From JALYXI01 sp963716685 (GTDB taxonomy: Bacteria; Acidobacteriota; Terriglobia; Bryobacterales; Bryobacteraceae), in assembly GCA_963716685.1 (NCBI GenBank), contig CAVQTR010000006.1, forward strand, positions 1,208,616 to 1,272,615: 64,000 nt of DNA. Direction: 5' to 3'. The position numbers and the translations under genes were made by a program. This document shows, in pieces, positions 8,349-16,060 of this stretch. How positions within the stretch are numbered: the stretch's first letter is position 1; each line of letters opens with the position of its first letter. The notes under the pieces were generated by a model, which saw nothing but the letters and a program-made list of their open reading frames with translations, did not search any database and was not told the DNA's origin.

Positions 8349-9311
8349 TCAGAATGCGGCAAGAGCGGCATTCGTCTCGAGCGTCGACTGGACGCCCTGG
8401 TGGTGTTCTAGCTGGTCCACCAGACCGGGAAGCTCTGAAAGTTCGCGAAAGGTCTTGACGGCAAACACGGGGATCTGATTCGCAATGGCGGCACACTGTT
8501 GTAACTGGCGCGCGTCACCGGGCTGTCCCCACCGGGTGGGTACGGCATTGCGGATCAGGTGGATGGTCGCCTCGAGAGGCGAGAGCCGCGTCATCTCGGG
8601 CGCATGGTCGCGTCCAAGGATATAGATGGTCCGGAGCGGCAGCGGCCGGTCGGAAAAAGTGCTGTCCACGGCACCGGCCATTTTGATCTGGGTTTCATGC
8701 AGGGTGCTCAGACTGCCGCTGTCGAAGGCGAGCGAAGCCGCGATGGCCGGGAAGAGCTTGATCGAAGGGTAACCTGGAGTAACCACCGGCTGCCCGGAGG
8801 TGAGCCGGATGGCGGCATTGTCATCAGTAAGAATGCGATGACCGCGCGCGTACAGGGCGGCCGCAGTAGAGGATTTGCCCGCGCCGATGTGACCGATGCA
8901 GGCGATCGCCGCTCCCCGGACCTCAATGACGCTGGCATGCAGGACACAAAGGCCTCTTTGATGAAGGATCATGGCCATCATCATGCCTTCCAGGTACAGC
9001 CGCAGCAGCTCCGCCCCGACGCCCGGGTGGGAACAAACCTGAATGGCAGTGCCGCCGCTGACCACGAAAGTACCGGTTTCCCGGAACCAGAAATGCGCTT
9101 CGGAGCCATCGATACGAGTCGCGGAATCCTGATCACGGAAGGGCGCGGTCCATTCCGGATCGCCGCCTTCCGTCCAGATGATCTGAACGTCGCAGTCGGA
9201 ACCGCTGCCCGCGGGGTACTCGCGAAGCTCGATGGGCGAGTGAATGGTTAGGCCATAAGCGCGGTAGGTACCCGCGGCGACCGCAACCGGTGGACAGGCC
9301 GTGCTGGTCAC
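8349..9311 (-). CDS. HPr-kinase/phosphorylase-like lasso tailoring kinase
   Basis: A 320-residue protein with an HPr-kinase C-terminal fold: His125 (LHAS), P-loop GHIGAGKSS starting at residue 140, and metal-binding LTDDNAAI with Asp163-164. The N-terminal 110 residues are divergent. Homologues in lasso clusters phosphorylate a serine near the precursor C-terminus, as shown for the paeninodin kinase; related HprK-like proteins also occur in exopolysaccharide loci. The precursor here ends ISG, so Ser49 is a plausible target. The GTG start overlaps the cyclase stop by four bases (GTGA at 9311-9308), so translation is coupled. The precursor gene follows after 78 bases. Kinase family is well supported; the substrate is inferred from position. 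Confidence 0.85.
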   Translation of the reverse strand: MTSTACPPVAVAAGTYRAYGLTIHSPIELREYPAGSGSDCDVQIIWTEGGDPEWTAPFRDQDSATRIDGSEAHFWFRETGTFVVSGGTAIQVCSHPGVGAELLRLYLEGMMMAMILHQRGLCVLHASVIEVRGAAIACIGHIGAGKSSTAAALYARGHRILTDDNAAIRLTSGQPVVTPGYPSIKLFPAIAASLAFDSGSLSTLHETQIKMAGAVDSTFSDRPLPLRTIYILGRDHAPEMTRLSPLEATIHLIRNAVPTRWGQPGDARQLQQCAAIANQIPVFAVKTFRELSELPGLVDQLEHHQGVQSTLETNAALAAF

Positions 9312-11224
9312 GGCCGAACTCCCGCGGTTCGCAGCCAGACGGCTAAGTTCACGGCCGAAAAGATATTCATGGACGTGTCATGGGAGCGAAGCGGATTCCG
9401 GTTGTAAGCTTCGTACGCCTTCCGAATCGCCGGGAGATCCACATACGGCTCGATGTCAGAGGGATCCCGCATAAGAACGTCGTCTACGATGTCGCGGTCG
9501 CGGTCGAGCAGCCGCATGTAGAAGTTGGGGCTGAGATTTGCCTTCGACTGTCTCCACTGGATGCTTCTTGGCAGAATTCCATCCATGGCCCGGCGAAGCA
9601 CTGAGCGGCTCCAGCCATGACTCAGCTTCTGACCGGCCGGCAGGGAAAGACAGAACTCGATGAGCCGCTGGTCGAAGAAGGGATAGCGACCTTCGACATG
9701 GAACGCCGCGGACGCCTTGTCCGCCGCTTCGAGAGCGTGGGCGTAGAGCGGGAACATCAGCATGGCGTGGTGCTTCTCGCGCGCGGTGCTTAGACAATGA
9801 CGCTTCGTGGGCACCAGAGCTTTCACCCGGCCACTGAGGTCGAGCCGTTCGGTAAACTCTGAGGTCATAAACGTCTGCAGCTGACCATCATCCGCAGGAC
9901 GGCCATGGAGCCGCCGCCACGCTGAATACACCCATGTGGGACAAAGCGGCTTCACGCAGAAGTCACGGAAGATGCGGCCGGGCGAGGTCTCCATCTGGGT
10001 TGCGACGGCCTTCAGTTCCGCGCGGAGCGTGTTCCACTTCCCCTCGACGGTGAGCTCCGCCAGGTACTCAAAGCCATGGGAGACAGTGGTGTCGCCGTCG
10101 GTGCCATCGAGGAAGACACGAACACCGCGCTGCTTCGAAGCCTGATACATGGCCCAGTGCAGATACAGGTTACCGGCAAAAAACGCTTCGTCGAGGTGCT
10201 CCTGCACCTGATTGACGTCGGTCAGCGGACTGCGCTCGTCCGCTTTCACGAAGTGCGGTTCGAAGCCACCCTGATCGAGGACGTCGTTCATGTAATTGCG
10301 CTCGTCGATCTGACCGAGGAAGCTTTCGGGCATGGACGGGAAGATCAGGGAGAACGTCGGCAGCGGCGAGGAATCGCCGCTCGTTTTCTTCAGGTCGCGC
10401 GCGATGCAGGCGATCGAAGAGGAGTCGAGTCCGCCGCTGAGAGCGGCACCGACCGGATAAGCGCTGCGCATCCGGCATTTCACACTGGTAACAAACGAAT
10501 CGCGAAACGCTTCGGCGTATTCTTCCTCCGAGGACAACTTCAGTTCGCGGGAGGGGTCAAGCGTCCAGAACCGATCGATCTTCACGCGGTCGCGGGTGAC
10601 AGTCAGGGATGATGCGGCCGGAAGGCGATGGATATTTTTGTAGAACGTAATTTCGCGGTCTTCGAAGATATTAGCGAGGAAATCCAGAATTCGCTGCTCG
10701 TTAAGTTGCAGCGGAATTTCCGGCAGGCAGCCAAGAGCCTTAATTTCCGAGCCAAATGCAAACAGATCACCGGAGGCGAAGTAATACAGACACTTGATGC
10801 CCATGGGATCACGGCCACAGAACACCTGATTTTTATTTCGGTCCGAAATGGCAAAGGCGAAATCGCCAACCAGCCTGCGCGGGCAGTCCGTTCCCCATTT
10901 GCGGTAGGCATGCAGAATCAGCTGACTGTCGCTGATTTCGGCATGGGATCCTGTCAGGCCAAGGGAAGCGATCAATTCGTCGCGATTATCGATACGCGCA
11001 TCGGCGGTGATGGCCAGCCCGGAAGCCGCGTCATGGAACGGCAGACTCTCGCTAAGCGATTCCGGCGTTGTCCATAACATGGCGTGCCCGAACGCGACGG
11101 AACCTTCGGACCAGACATCGTTCCGGTCAGGACCGCGGTGGGCGATTCGCTCGACCATGTTACGGATCGAAGACTCACCCGCGGGTCCGCCGTCACGACG
11201 GAATATGCCAGCAATGCCGCTCAT
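9308..11224 (-). CDS. asparagine-synthetase-like lasso cyclase
   Basis: A 638-residue protein with an N-terminal glutaminase-like domain and a C-terminal synthetase domain. The PP-loop SGGLDSSSI lies near residues 260-268, needed to adenylate the acidic side chain that closes the macrolactam ring. The protein starts MSGIAGIF: the catalytic Cys2 of true glutamine-dependent asparagine synthetases is replaced by Ser, so it should not hydrolyse glutamine, which is typical of lasso cyclases. It begins three bases after the leader peptidase gene and is coupled to the kinase gene downstream. The nearby RRE, peptidase and precursor make the cyclase role much more likely than amino-acid metabolism. 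Confidence 0.88.
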   Translation of the reverse strand: MSGIAGIFRRDGGPAGESSIRNMVERIAHRGPDRNDVWSEGSVAFGHAMLWTTPESLSESLPFHDAASGLAITADARIDNRDELIASLGLTGSHAEISDSQLILHAYRKWGTDCPRRLVGDFAFAISDRNKNQVFCGRDPMGIKCLYYFASGDLFAFGSEIKALGCLPEIPLQLNEQRILDFLANIFEDREITFYKNIHRLPAASSLTVTRDRVKIDRFWTLDPSRELKLSSEEEYAEAFRDSFVTSVKCRMRSAYPVGAALSGGLDSSSIACIARDLKKTSGDSSPLPTFSLIFPSMPESFLGQIDERNYMNDVLDQGGFEPHFVKADERSPLTDVNQVQEHLDEAFFAGNLYLHWAMYQASKQRGVRVFLDGTDGDTTVSHGFEYLAELTVEGKWNTLRAELKAVATQMETSPGRIFRDFCVKPLCPTWVYSAWRRLHGRPADDGQLQTFMTSEFTERLDLSGRVKALVPTKRHCLSTAREKHHAMLMFPLYAHALEAADKASAAFHVEGRYPFFDQRLIEFCLSLPAGQKLSHGWSRSVLRRAMDGILPRSIQWRQSKANLSPNFYMRLLDRDRDIVDDVLMRDPSDIEPYVDLPAIRKAYEAYNRNPLRSHDTSMNIFSAVNLAVWLRTAGVRP

Positions 11225-11227
11225 AAA

Positions 11228-11659
11228 CTAAACCGGGATACCAGGAAAACGCGTGTACTCAAGAGTCAGCTCTTTGGGGCCGCCAACCACAACCCGATCG
11301 TCCCGCTCAATCCAGGCATGCGCTTCAAACCGGCCACTGTTGCGCCTGGCGCCAATGCAAAAAACAGAATCGTAACCATGCTGCGTGAAGAGTGCTTCGG
11401 CCGTGAGCGCGGCGGCAAGGCAGGTCCCCTGCGTCCGGAAGCCACCAAGGGACCGTTCCACTTCGCGCACGATTGTCTCGGGCTCGACGGGCCTGGCGAT
11501 TTTACTCATCATGCGCGCGTAACCGATCAGCATCCGCCGGACTACCTGGAAATGACAGAAACGCAGCGCCGCGCTGGTAACCGCCATCATGACTCTGGCC
11601 TCGGATTTCAGAATCCACCCACCGGAACCACTGGCGCTTTCAACGGACGGCCACGGCAT
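11228..11659 (-). CDS. transglutaminase-like lasso leader peptidase (B2)
   Basis: From the ATG at 11659 this is a 143-residue protein, the usual length for the family. It has the Cys-His-Asp triad of microcin J25 processing proteins: Cys80 in QGTCLAAAL, His114 in RFEAHAWIE and Asp120/121 in ERDD. It removes the leader from the precursor in partnership with the RRE protein encoded just upstream. This start overlaps the RRE gene by 20 bases and lacks a clear ribosome binding site, so translation may depend on coupling. ATGs at 11590 and 11587 are alternatives but would remove part of the usual N-terminal helix. Family assignment rests on the GTCL and EAHAW motifs plus context. Confidence 0.88.
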   Translation of the reverse strand: MPWPSVESASGSGGWILKSEARVMMAVTSAALRFCHFQVVRRMLIGYARMMSKIARPVEPETIVREVERSLGGFRTQGTCLAAALTAEALFTQHGYDSVFCIGARRNSGRFEAHAWIERDDRVVVGGPKELTLEYTRFPGIPV

Positions 11660-11945
11660 TTTTGGTAACGACGACCAGGTCGCGCTGCGCAAGCTCCTGA
11701 ACAAAGGCAAGTGTTCGGCTGCGGCAGACGTCGGCGGGGACATCGTACTGGGAAGTCAGGTGATCGACCACCTGATTCAGCGTGCGCGGAGTCTGCATGA
11801 ACTGCCACATCTCCGGACCTACTCCCTCAAGGCCAAAGTAGACCCCGGAAGAGAGGTGCAGGACCACAACTTCCCCCTTCAGATCGCACCAGATGGCGTC
11901 AGTCGAAGTAACAACGGTATCTTCGAGATCGAGATTGATTGACAT
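11640..11945 (-). CDS. PqqD-like RRE protein (lasso B1)
   Basis: A 101-residue PqqD-family protein, a RiPP recognition element. The fold is suggested by the beta-rich start (DTVVTSTDAIWCDLKGEVVV), the segment LHLSSGVYFGLEGVGPEMW typical of PqqD proteins, and a winged-helix tail with TLNQVVDHLTSQYDVPADV. It should bind the precursor leader and present it to the peptidase and cyclase. The gene starts 20 bases after the Wza-type gene and overlaps the peptidase gene, so the peptide genes are cotranscribed with the polysaccharide export gene. The discrete (unfused) RRE is usual for lasso systems that have a separate B2 peptidase. Confidence 0.88.
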   Translation of the reverse strand: MSINLDLEDTVVTSTDAIWCDLKGEVVVLHLSSGVYFGLEGVGPEMWQFMQTPRTLNQVVDHLTSQYDVPADVCRSRTLAFVQELAQRDLVVVTKNAVAVR

Positions 11946-11965
11946 AGAAATATGGGGAAAGCAGC

Positions 11966-12958
11966 TCAGAGACCGTGCCAGATGATGATGCCCGAGATGG
12001 TACTGAGTGCGGTCTCGGCGATCTTGACCTGCGCGCGGCGCGTGGAGTTATTCGGGACTACCAGGATGTCATTGGCGGCGAGATCGATGTCCGCCACTTT
12101 GCCGGCGGCCAGCTTACTGAGATCCACATTGGTCTCGCTCCTGACTTTGGATCCGTCGGTGGTACGCAGTACTCTCGCCTTGTTCGCTTGAGCGGTAGTG
12201 GTAAGCCCTTCGGCGAGAGCAAGCGCCTGAAGGAGCGGAATGGAAGAATGGTCGCCCAGAGTAAAGCCGCCGGGCTTGCGTACTTCTCCGATCACATAAA
12301 TCAGCTGCGCGCGCGGGACCGTGATGACATCGTTCGGCCGAACCAGGATATTTTCCTTGGGGCTCTTGGCATCCATGAGATCCTTTGCCAGAATCTCAGC
12401 CGTGCTGTACTGCTTCGAGGAATCCCACTCCGCATTGGGAAGGGGAATGATGCCCCAGCGGCGATCTCTCGTGATCTTGATCTGATAGCCGGCTTCCGTG
12501 GCCAGACCGCCGGCCATCGCGAGCACCTGAGTTACCGTCTTCGGACCTTCCAGCTGCTGCACTCCCGGACTTTTGACAGCGCCGATCACTGAGACCGACT
12601 GACTCTTCACCGAAGTCACGTTAACGAAGACGTGCGGCTCGCGAACGTATTTCTTCAGGCCGGAAGCCAGCTCGGCCTGTAACTGCTCCATGGTGAGACC
12701 AGAAGCCCGAATGCGTCCGATGGTGGGCACGTTGATGTAACCATCGGAACTGACCTGCAGCTCCTTACCGGTCAGGTCCCCCAGCTCCTCCGCGTCCATG
12801 ACATCGATCATCACGTGATCGCCGGGACCTACGACGTAGCTGAACGAATCGGGAACGGTCCGGCGGAAGTTATCGGGCAGCTGCACCTGGCTGGTCTGCC
12901 CAAGCCCCAGCTGGAAAGCGATCGCCACACCCGCGGTGCAGATGGCAAACTTCCTCAC
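11966..12958 (-). CDS. Wza-type polysaccharide export lipoprotein-like protein (SLBB repeats)
   Basis: Starting from a GTG at 12958 the protein has about 330 residues, with a signal-peptide-like start (VRKFAICTAGVAIAFQLGLG). Next come a Poly_export domain (FSYVVGPGDHVMIDVMDAEEL) and soluble-ligand-binding beta-grasp repeats, including INVPTIGRIRASGLTMEQLQ and a later IYVIGEVRKPGGFTLGDH. The C-terminal region carries LAANDILVVPNNS. It forms the outer-membrane exit channel with the Wzc-type protein at 2565-4889. The GTG overlaps the antiterminator stop by four bases (GTGA) and is preceded by a G-rich Shine-Dalgarno-like stretch, which is why I prefer it to the upstream in-frame start at 13021. 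No lipobox cysteine is visible near the signal, unlike E. coli Wza. Confidence 0.88.
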   Translation of the reverse strand: MRKFAICTAGVAIAFQLGLGQTSQVQLPDNFRRTVPDSFSYVVGPGDHVMIDVMDAEELGDLTGKELQVSSDGYINVPTIGRIRASGLTMEQLQAELASGLKKYVREPHVFVNVTSVKSQSVSVIGAVKSPGVQQLEGPKTVTQVLAMAGGLATEAGYQIKITRDRRWGIIPLPNAEWDSSKQYSTAEILAKDLMDAKSPKENILVRPNDVITVPRAQLIYVIGEVRKPGGFTLGDHSSIPLLQALALAEGLTTTAQANKARVLRTTDGSKVRSETNVDLSKLAAGKVADIDLAANDILVVPNNSTRRAQVKIAETALSTISGIIIWHGL

Positions 12959-13512
12959 CGATTCACCCCCGCGGCTACGGCGTGCTGCACGCCGGAAGGT
13001 AGGTTGTGCGCCTCTACCCATTCCCTCTCGATCTCACAGATGACCGTACGCTGCAGCAGCGAGATGGAAACAAGAAGACGCGTTTTGCCGTTATCGCGCA
13101 TTACTCTCCCTGACACCTCATTCAACGGCCCGCCGGAGATAACCACATTCTGACCGTCTTCATACCGCGGCCAGGGAGCCAGATCCTGAGTGATCCGGCT
13201 GACTGTCTGAAGACTGAAGATCTCCTGCGGATCGACCGGGATCGGCACATTGCCGAAACAGATCACGTGCAGAACTCCCGGGGTTGTCAGGACCGGCAGC
13301 ATCTCATTCGAATCGAAACGGCAGAAAAGATATCCGGGAAACAACGGCTTAACCGACTTCCGGGAGCGAGGCGTGACCGCCTTGCTGCAGGTAGGCAGAA
13401 AGGTTTCGAGTCCACGACTGGCAAGGTTGGCATCCGCTTTCCATTCGCATTGTGGCTTGACCCGGACAACATACCAGGACAGATAGTCTTCAGAGAACTG
13501 GTCAGGATTCAT
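12955..13512 (-). CDS. NusG/RfaH-like transcription antiterminator, first gene of the EPS-lasso unit
   Basis: About 185 residues from the ATG at 13512, which has a weak AGGTG four bases upstream; ATGs at 13536 and 13593 are possible but lack sites. The NGN domain is recognisable: SWYVVRVKPQCEWKADANL, GLETFLPTC, then KPLFPGYLFCRF and TPGVLHVICFG. The C-terminal KOW-like part reads DGQNVVISGGPLNEVSGRVM. Paralogues of NusG such as RfaH and LoaP load on RNA polymerase and suppress termination across long polysaccharide or natural-product operons. Here it heads a unit of about 13 kb that continues through both polysaccharide and lasso genes, which fits that role. Whether it acts in cis only is unknown. 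Confidence 0.88.
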   Translation of the reverse strand: MNPDQFSEDYLSWYVVRVKPQCEWKADANLASRGLETFLPTCSKAVTPRSRKSVKPLFPGYLFCRFDSNEMLPVLTTPGVLHVICFGNVPIPVDPQEIFSLQTVSRITQDLAPWPRYEDGQNVVISGGPLNEVSGRVMRDNGKTRLLVSISLLQRTVICEIEREWVEAHNLPSGVQHAVAAGVNR

Positions 13513-13859
13513 ATGCACCTGTGCAGAGTAGTCCATGGGACGAAAACGGCAAAACGAATGGTGGGGACTGCGAAGGCCGGCGATCCATTTCACCTCACCG
13601 CGGAGAGATCAGATCAGGGACGCCCTGGATACCGGAAGTGCGAGACTGGGGATAAGTTCTCAATGGGAGTATGTGACGGCGCATGGCTGACTCGCGCTTG
13701 ATCTGACTTAGGGCTGCCCTTCAAAAATCATAGGTGCAGGCGTGCAGGCGAACGTGAGCTGCAGACCACTGCGGCGGGAAACAAGGGCGATTTCAACAAC
13801 AGGCCAAGCTTCGCCCCGTCTGAGTACCACCAGACTACCCGCAAAAGAGAACTAACCGC
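13513..13859 (-). other. long untranslated leader between promoter and antiterminator gene
   Basis: About 340 bases with no convincing gene on either strand; open frames here are out-of-frame readings with no ribosome binding site. If the promoter at 13860-13889 is real, this is the 5' leader of the EPS-lasso transcript. I looked for an ops/JUMPstart-like element and a T-tract terminator and did not find a clear one. From 13890 to 14020 I also see nothing coding. Confidence 0.5.
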
Positions 13860-13889
13860 ATAATGGCTTGAGGTAACAGTTCTTGTCAA
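13860..13889 (-). promoter_or_regulatory. sigma70-type promoter for the EPS-lasso unit
   Basis: On the minus strand a perfect TTGACA (13889-13884) is followed by an 18-base spacer and CATTAT (13865-13860), which matches TATAAT at four of six positions. It points toward the antiterminator gene, about 350 bases upstream of its start. It is the only good -35/-10 pair I saw ahead of this unit. Confidence 0.5.
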
Positions 13890-14020
13890 CCGGATAGAAA
13901 TTTAGGAGTGAACTTTCACACGGACATCATGACAGAACCATAAACATTAACAGGTCTCAATCCCAGAGGAACAAAGAAGATGACGGCGTCTGAGAGCATT
14001 CCCGGCAAGCCTGGAGAATT

Positions 14021-14905
14021 CTAAGTCTTGATTGTTAGTGGCTTAGCGGCATTTCCTATGCGATCCATATCGAGTTTGTCTCGAATTTCCCGCAGCTCCA
14101 TCGCGAACCTACTGTTCCAGTGATCTATCCTGCTGTGAAGGTGAGAGATTTCACGTTCCGCGTTTAGATTGATTTCGTACTCAATATCCGAGCGAACACG
14201 GTCCTGGCGTCTCTGACGGTTCTGGCTTAGAAGCACAAAGACGGACAGGATTACCGCTTCTATCGAGACAGCTGTACTTAGAAATCCGAACGGATAGGGG
14301 TCAAATACTCCGCCGGGAATCCATTTCAGGTTCACCAGTATCCACCAGCCGAAGATGCCGATTTGGATAAGGAGGAAGGCGATGCTGCCGCTGAACTCAG
14401 CGACCCACTCGGCGATTCGGTGAACGAGCGAGACCTCCTCGTCATCAGCTGCAAGGTTCACATTTCGGATGCGGGTGAGCCGAAGCTGTTCGGCGTTTTC
14501 TCGCATATGGCGGCCCATAAGCGTGAGGAGTTCCAGAGCGGCCGCGGGACTTCGCTCCAGGAACTGCCGGACGTGCGCGCGATCGAGACGAAGGGCGGCG
14601 ACATCGGCGGTTGCCTGGACCGAGGCGGTACGCGAGCCGCCATCGAAGAGCGAGAGCTCGCCAAAGACGGCTTTCGGTCCAAGCGTTCCGAGCACAATGC
14701 GGCCACCGGTGTGATCTTCCGTGAAGACCTCGACATTTCCGGACTGGATGATGTAGAGGCATTCCCCGGGATCGCCATAGTGGAACACGAACTCGCCGGC
14801 GGAGAAACGCACGGTCTCGAGATCAGCGGCGAGACGCGCTCGTTCGGCGCGGTCCAGCCATTGGAACAGGGGAACCGCGCCCATGAGATCTTCGGTATTC
14901 AACAT
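14021..14905 (-). CDS. cyclic-nucleotide-binding domain plus DUF1003 membrane protein
   Basis: A 294-residue protein. Residues 1-125 form a cNMP-binding domain (FHYGDPGECLYIIQSGNVEVF, then GTLGPKAVFGELSLFDGGSRTASV, the phosphate-binding cassette). From about 165 there is a DUF1003 region with two hydrophobic segments (AFLLIQIGIFGWWILVN and FLSTAVSIEAVILSVFVLL) and the family motif FDPYPFGFL ... SQNRQRRQDR. The tail is charged and probably helical. There is no DNA-binding HTH, so this is not a CRP-type regulator; a nucleotide-responsive membrane protein is more likely. The GT2 gene lies 47 bases upstream on the same strand. Its function has not been established for the family. Confidence 0.85.
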   Translation of the reverse strand: MLNTEDLMGAVPLFQWLDRAERARLAADLETVRFSAGEFVFHYGDPGECLYIIQSGNVEVFTEDHTGGRIVLGTLGPKAVFGELSLFDGGSRTASVQATADVAALRLDRAHVRQFLERSPAAALELLTLMGRHMRENAEQLRLTRIRNVNLAADDEEVSLVHRIAEWVAEFSGSIAFLLIQIGIFGWWILVNLKWIPGGVFDPYPFGFLSTAVSIEAVILSVFVLLSQNRQRRQDRVRSDIEYEINLNAEREISHLHSRIDHWNSRFAMELREIRDKLDMDRIGNAAKPLTIKT

Positions 14906-14952
14906 GGTCCGCCTTCAGCGTACCAGGGATAACCGACGGGATTTGTGCGGGA

Positions 14953-15858
14953 TCACCGCCCGGCGGCCGTGGCGCCGGAACGATCCGCTTCGAGCGCCAA
15001 AATTCGTTCCGGGCATGCGCCAAAGCGCACAATATCGGCACAGGCGAGAAGGTTGCCGTAGAGCATCCGCAGGCGCTCGGACCGGGAGCGGGATTTGTAA
15101 ACAACAACCAGTCCGCCGAGGTTGGCAAGCAAATAGCTGCGCAGCATCAGAACGCAGGATTGATTGCTCAATGAGCCTTTACGCCACAGATAATACACGT
15201 TCATCACCTGAGCGAAGCCCAGGCGCTTGACTGAGATCCGGCCGGCATTGGTCGCGAGATGAATCATCACGGCGGCTGGGCAGAAACCAACCCGGCCGAC
15301 GCGGGAGCAGCGCGCCCCAAAATCGAAGTCTTCCAACAGGGCATAGAGGCTTAGCCGCTCGTCGAAGCCGACTTCGCGGGCCACGCCGGCGCGAACGGCC
15401 ATGTTGCAGCCGTAAAGAAAACCGTCCCGCACAGGTTCGTGGTCGAGCCGATGCTGCACAAGACGCGCGCGGGCAGTTGCCCGCGGGATTTCGCCCTTCA
15501 GCGCGCCGTCTTCGAGAACCATCCCCGTGAGCGCCACTATGTCCGGATCTTCGAGAAATGCCTGTTCGCAGCTGGCTAGATATTCAGAATGCAGTTCGAC
15601 GTCGTCGTCCAAAAACAGGATGACGGCGGTATCTGACGCGATGCTTTGGATAGCGCTGTTGCGCTGTTTGGGAAGGCCTCGCGGTCCGGTGACGACCCGA
15701 ATACCGGGGAGCGAGGCGGTTTCCGGGAAATAGTCATCCGGGCCGGTGACCGAAAGGATCACCTCGTCCGGCGTCCGCGACTGGTTATCCAAAGACAGGA
15801 CAGTGTCATGCAAAACCTGCGGCCGGCGGGTAGAGGCAATTGCTACGGAAAGATTCAT
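14953..15858 (-). CDS. family 2 glycosyltransferase
   Basis: A 301-residue GT-A fold protein. It starts MNLSVAIASTRRPQVLHDTV, with the nucleotide-binding strand and SLDNQSRTPDEVILSVTG typical of GT2. The metal-binding DxD appears as LFLDDDVELHSEYL, and a later ALLEDFDFGARCSRVGR matches the ED motif region. The C-terminal part has one weak hydrophobic segment, so it may associate with the membrane. It should transfer a sugar to a cell-surface glycan. The ATG at 15858 is preferred to the TTG immediately before it. It shares a strand with the cNMP/DUF1003 gene downstream and is separated from the divergent beta-helix gene by 174 bases. Confidence 0.88.
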   Translation of the reverse strand: MNLSVAIASTRRPQVLHDTVLSLDNQSRTPDEVILSVTGPDDYFPETASLPGIRVVTGPRGLPKQRNSAIQSIASDTAVILFLDDDVELHSEYLASCEQAFLEDPDIVALTGMVLEDGALKGEIPRATARARLVQHRLDHEPVRDGFLYGCNMAVRAGVAREVGFDERLSLYALLEDFDFGARCSRVGRVGFCPAAVMIHLATNAGRISVKRLGFAQVMNVYYLWRKGSLSNQSCVLMLRSYLLANLGGLVVVYKSRSRSERLRMLYGNLLACADIVRFGACPERILALEADRSGATAAGR

Positions 15859-16017
15859 CAACAGAGCTGATCCAGGCTGCAGAGTACCGCAGCGGCACGC
15901 CTGTCCCCGCGGTAAAAACGGCTCCGGCCGTGCGTTCCCTTACGCTCTCCGGCTCGTTGCGATTTTGCTGTTTCGTTCTTTTACTTCCAAAGCTATATAG
16001 ACTTCTGAATTTCTGAT

Positions 16018-16060
16018 TGTGATAATTCACACATGTTGCTCAAATGTGAGTTTTCGCACA
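16018..16060. promoter_or_regulatory. two CRP-like dyads at the start of the first beta-helix gene
   Basis: Dyad one (16018-16031) has arms TGTGA and TCACA separated by four bases. Dyad two (16045-16060) has TGTGA, six bases, then GCACA, with flanking AAA, one base off the E. coli CRP consensus. The second dyad lies just inside the predicted coding start at 16033. No CRP-type regulator is encoded in this window, so the assignment is tentative. Confidence 0.3.

Noticed and set aside
8080..8496. Minus-strand frame of 138 residues overlapping the precursor
   Set aside because: It is an alternative frame of the HPr-kinase and precursor genes, with no binding site and Arg/Gly-rich low-complexity sequence.
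13267..13701. Plus-strand frame through the antiterminator gene
   Set aside because: Antisense to a well-supported NGN/KOW protein; no family resemblance.
13513..13859. ops/JUMPstart element or transcription attenuator ahead of the antiterminator
   Set aside because: No match to GGCGGTAGC-type ops and no T-tract hairpin; left as an unexplained leader.
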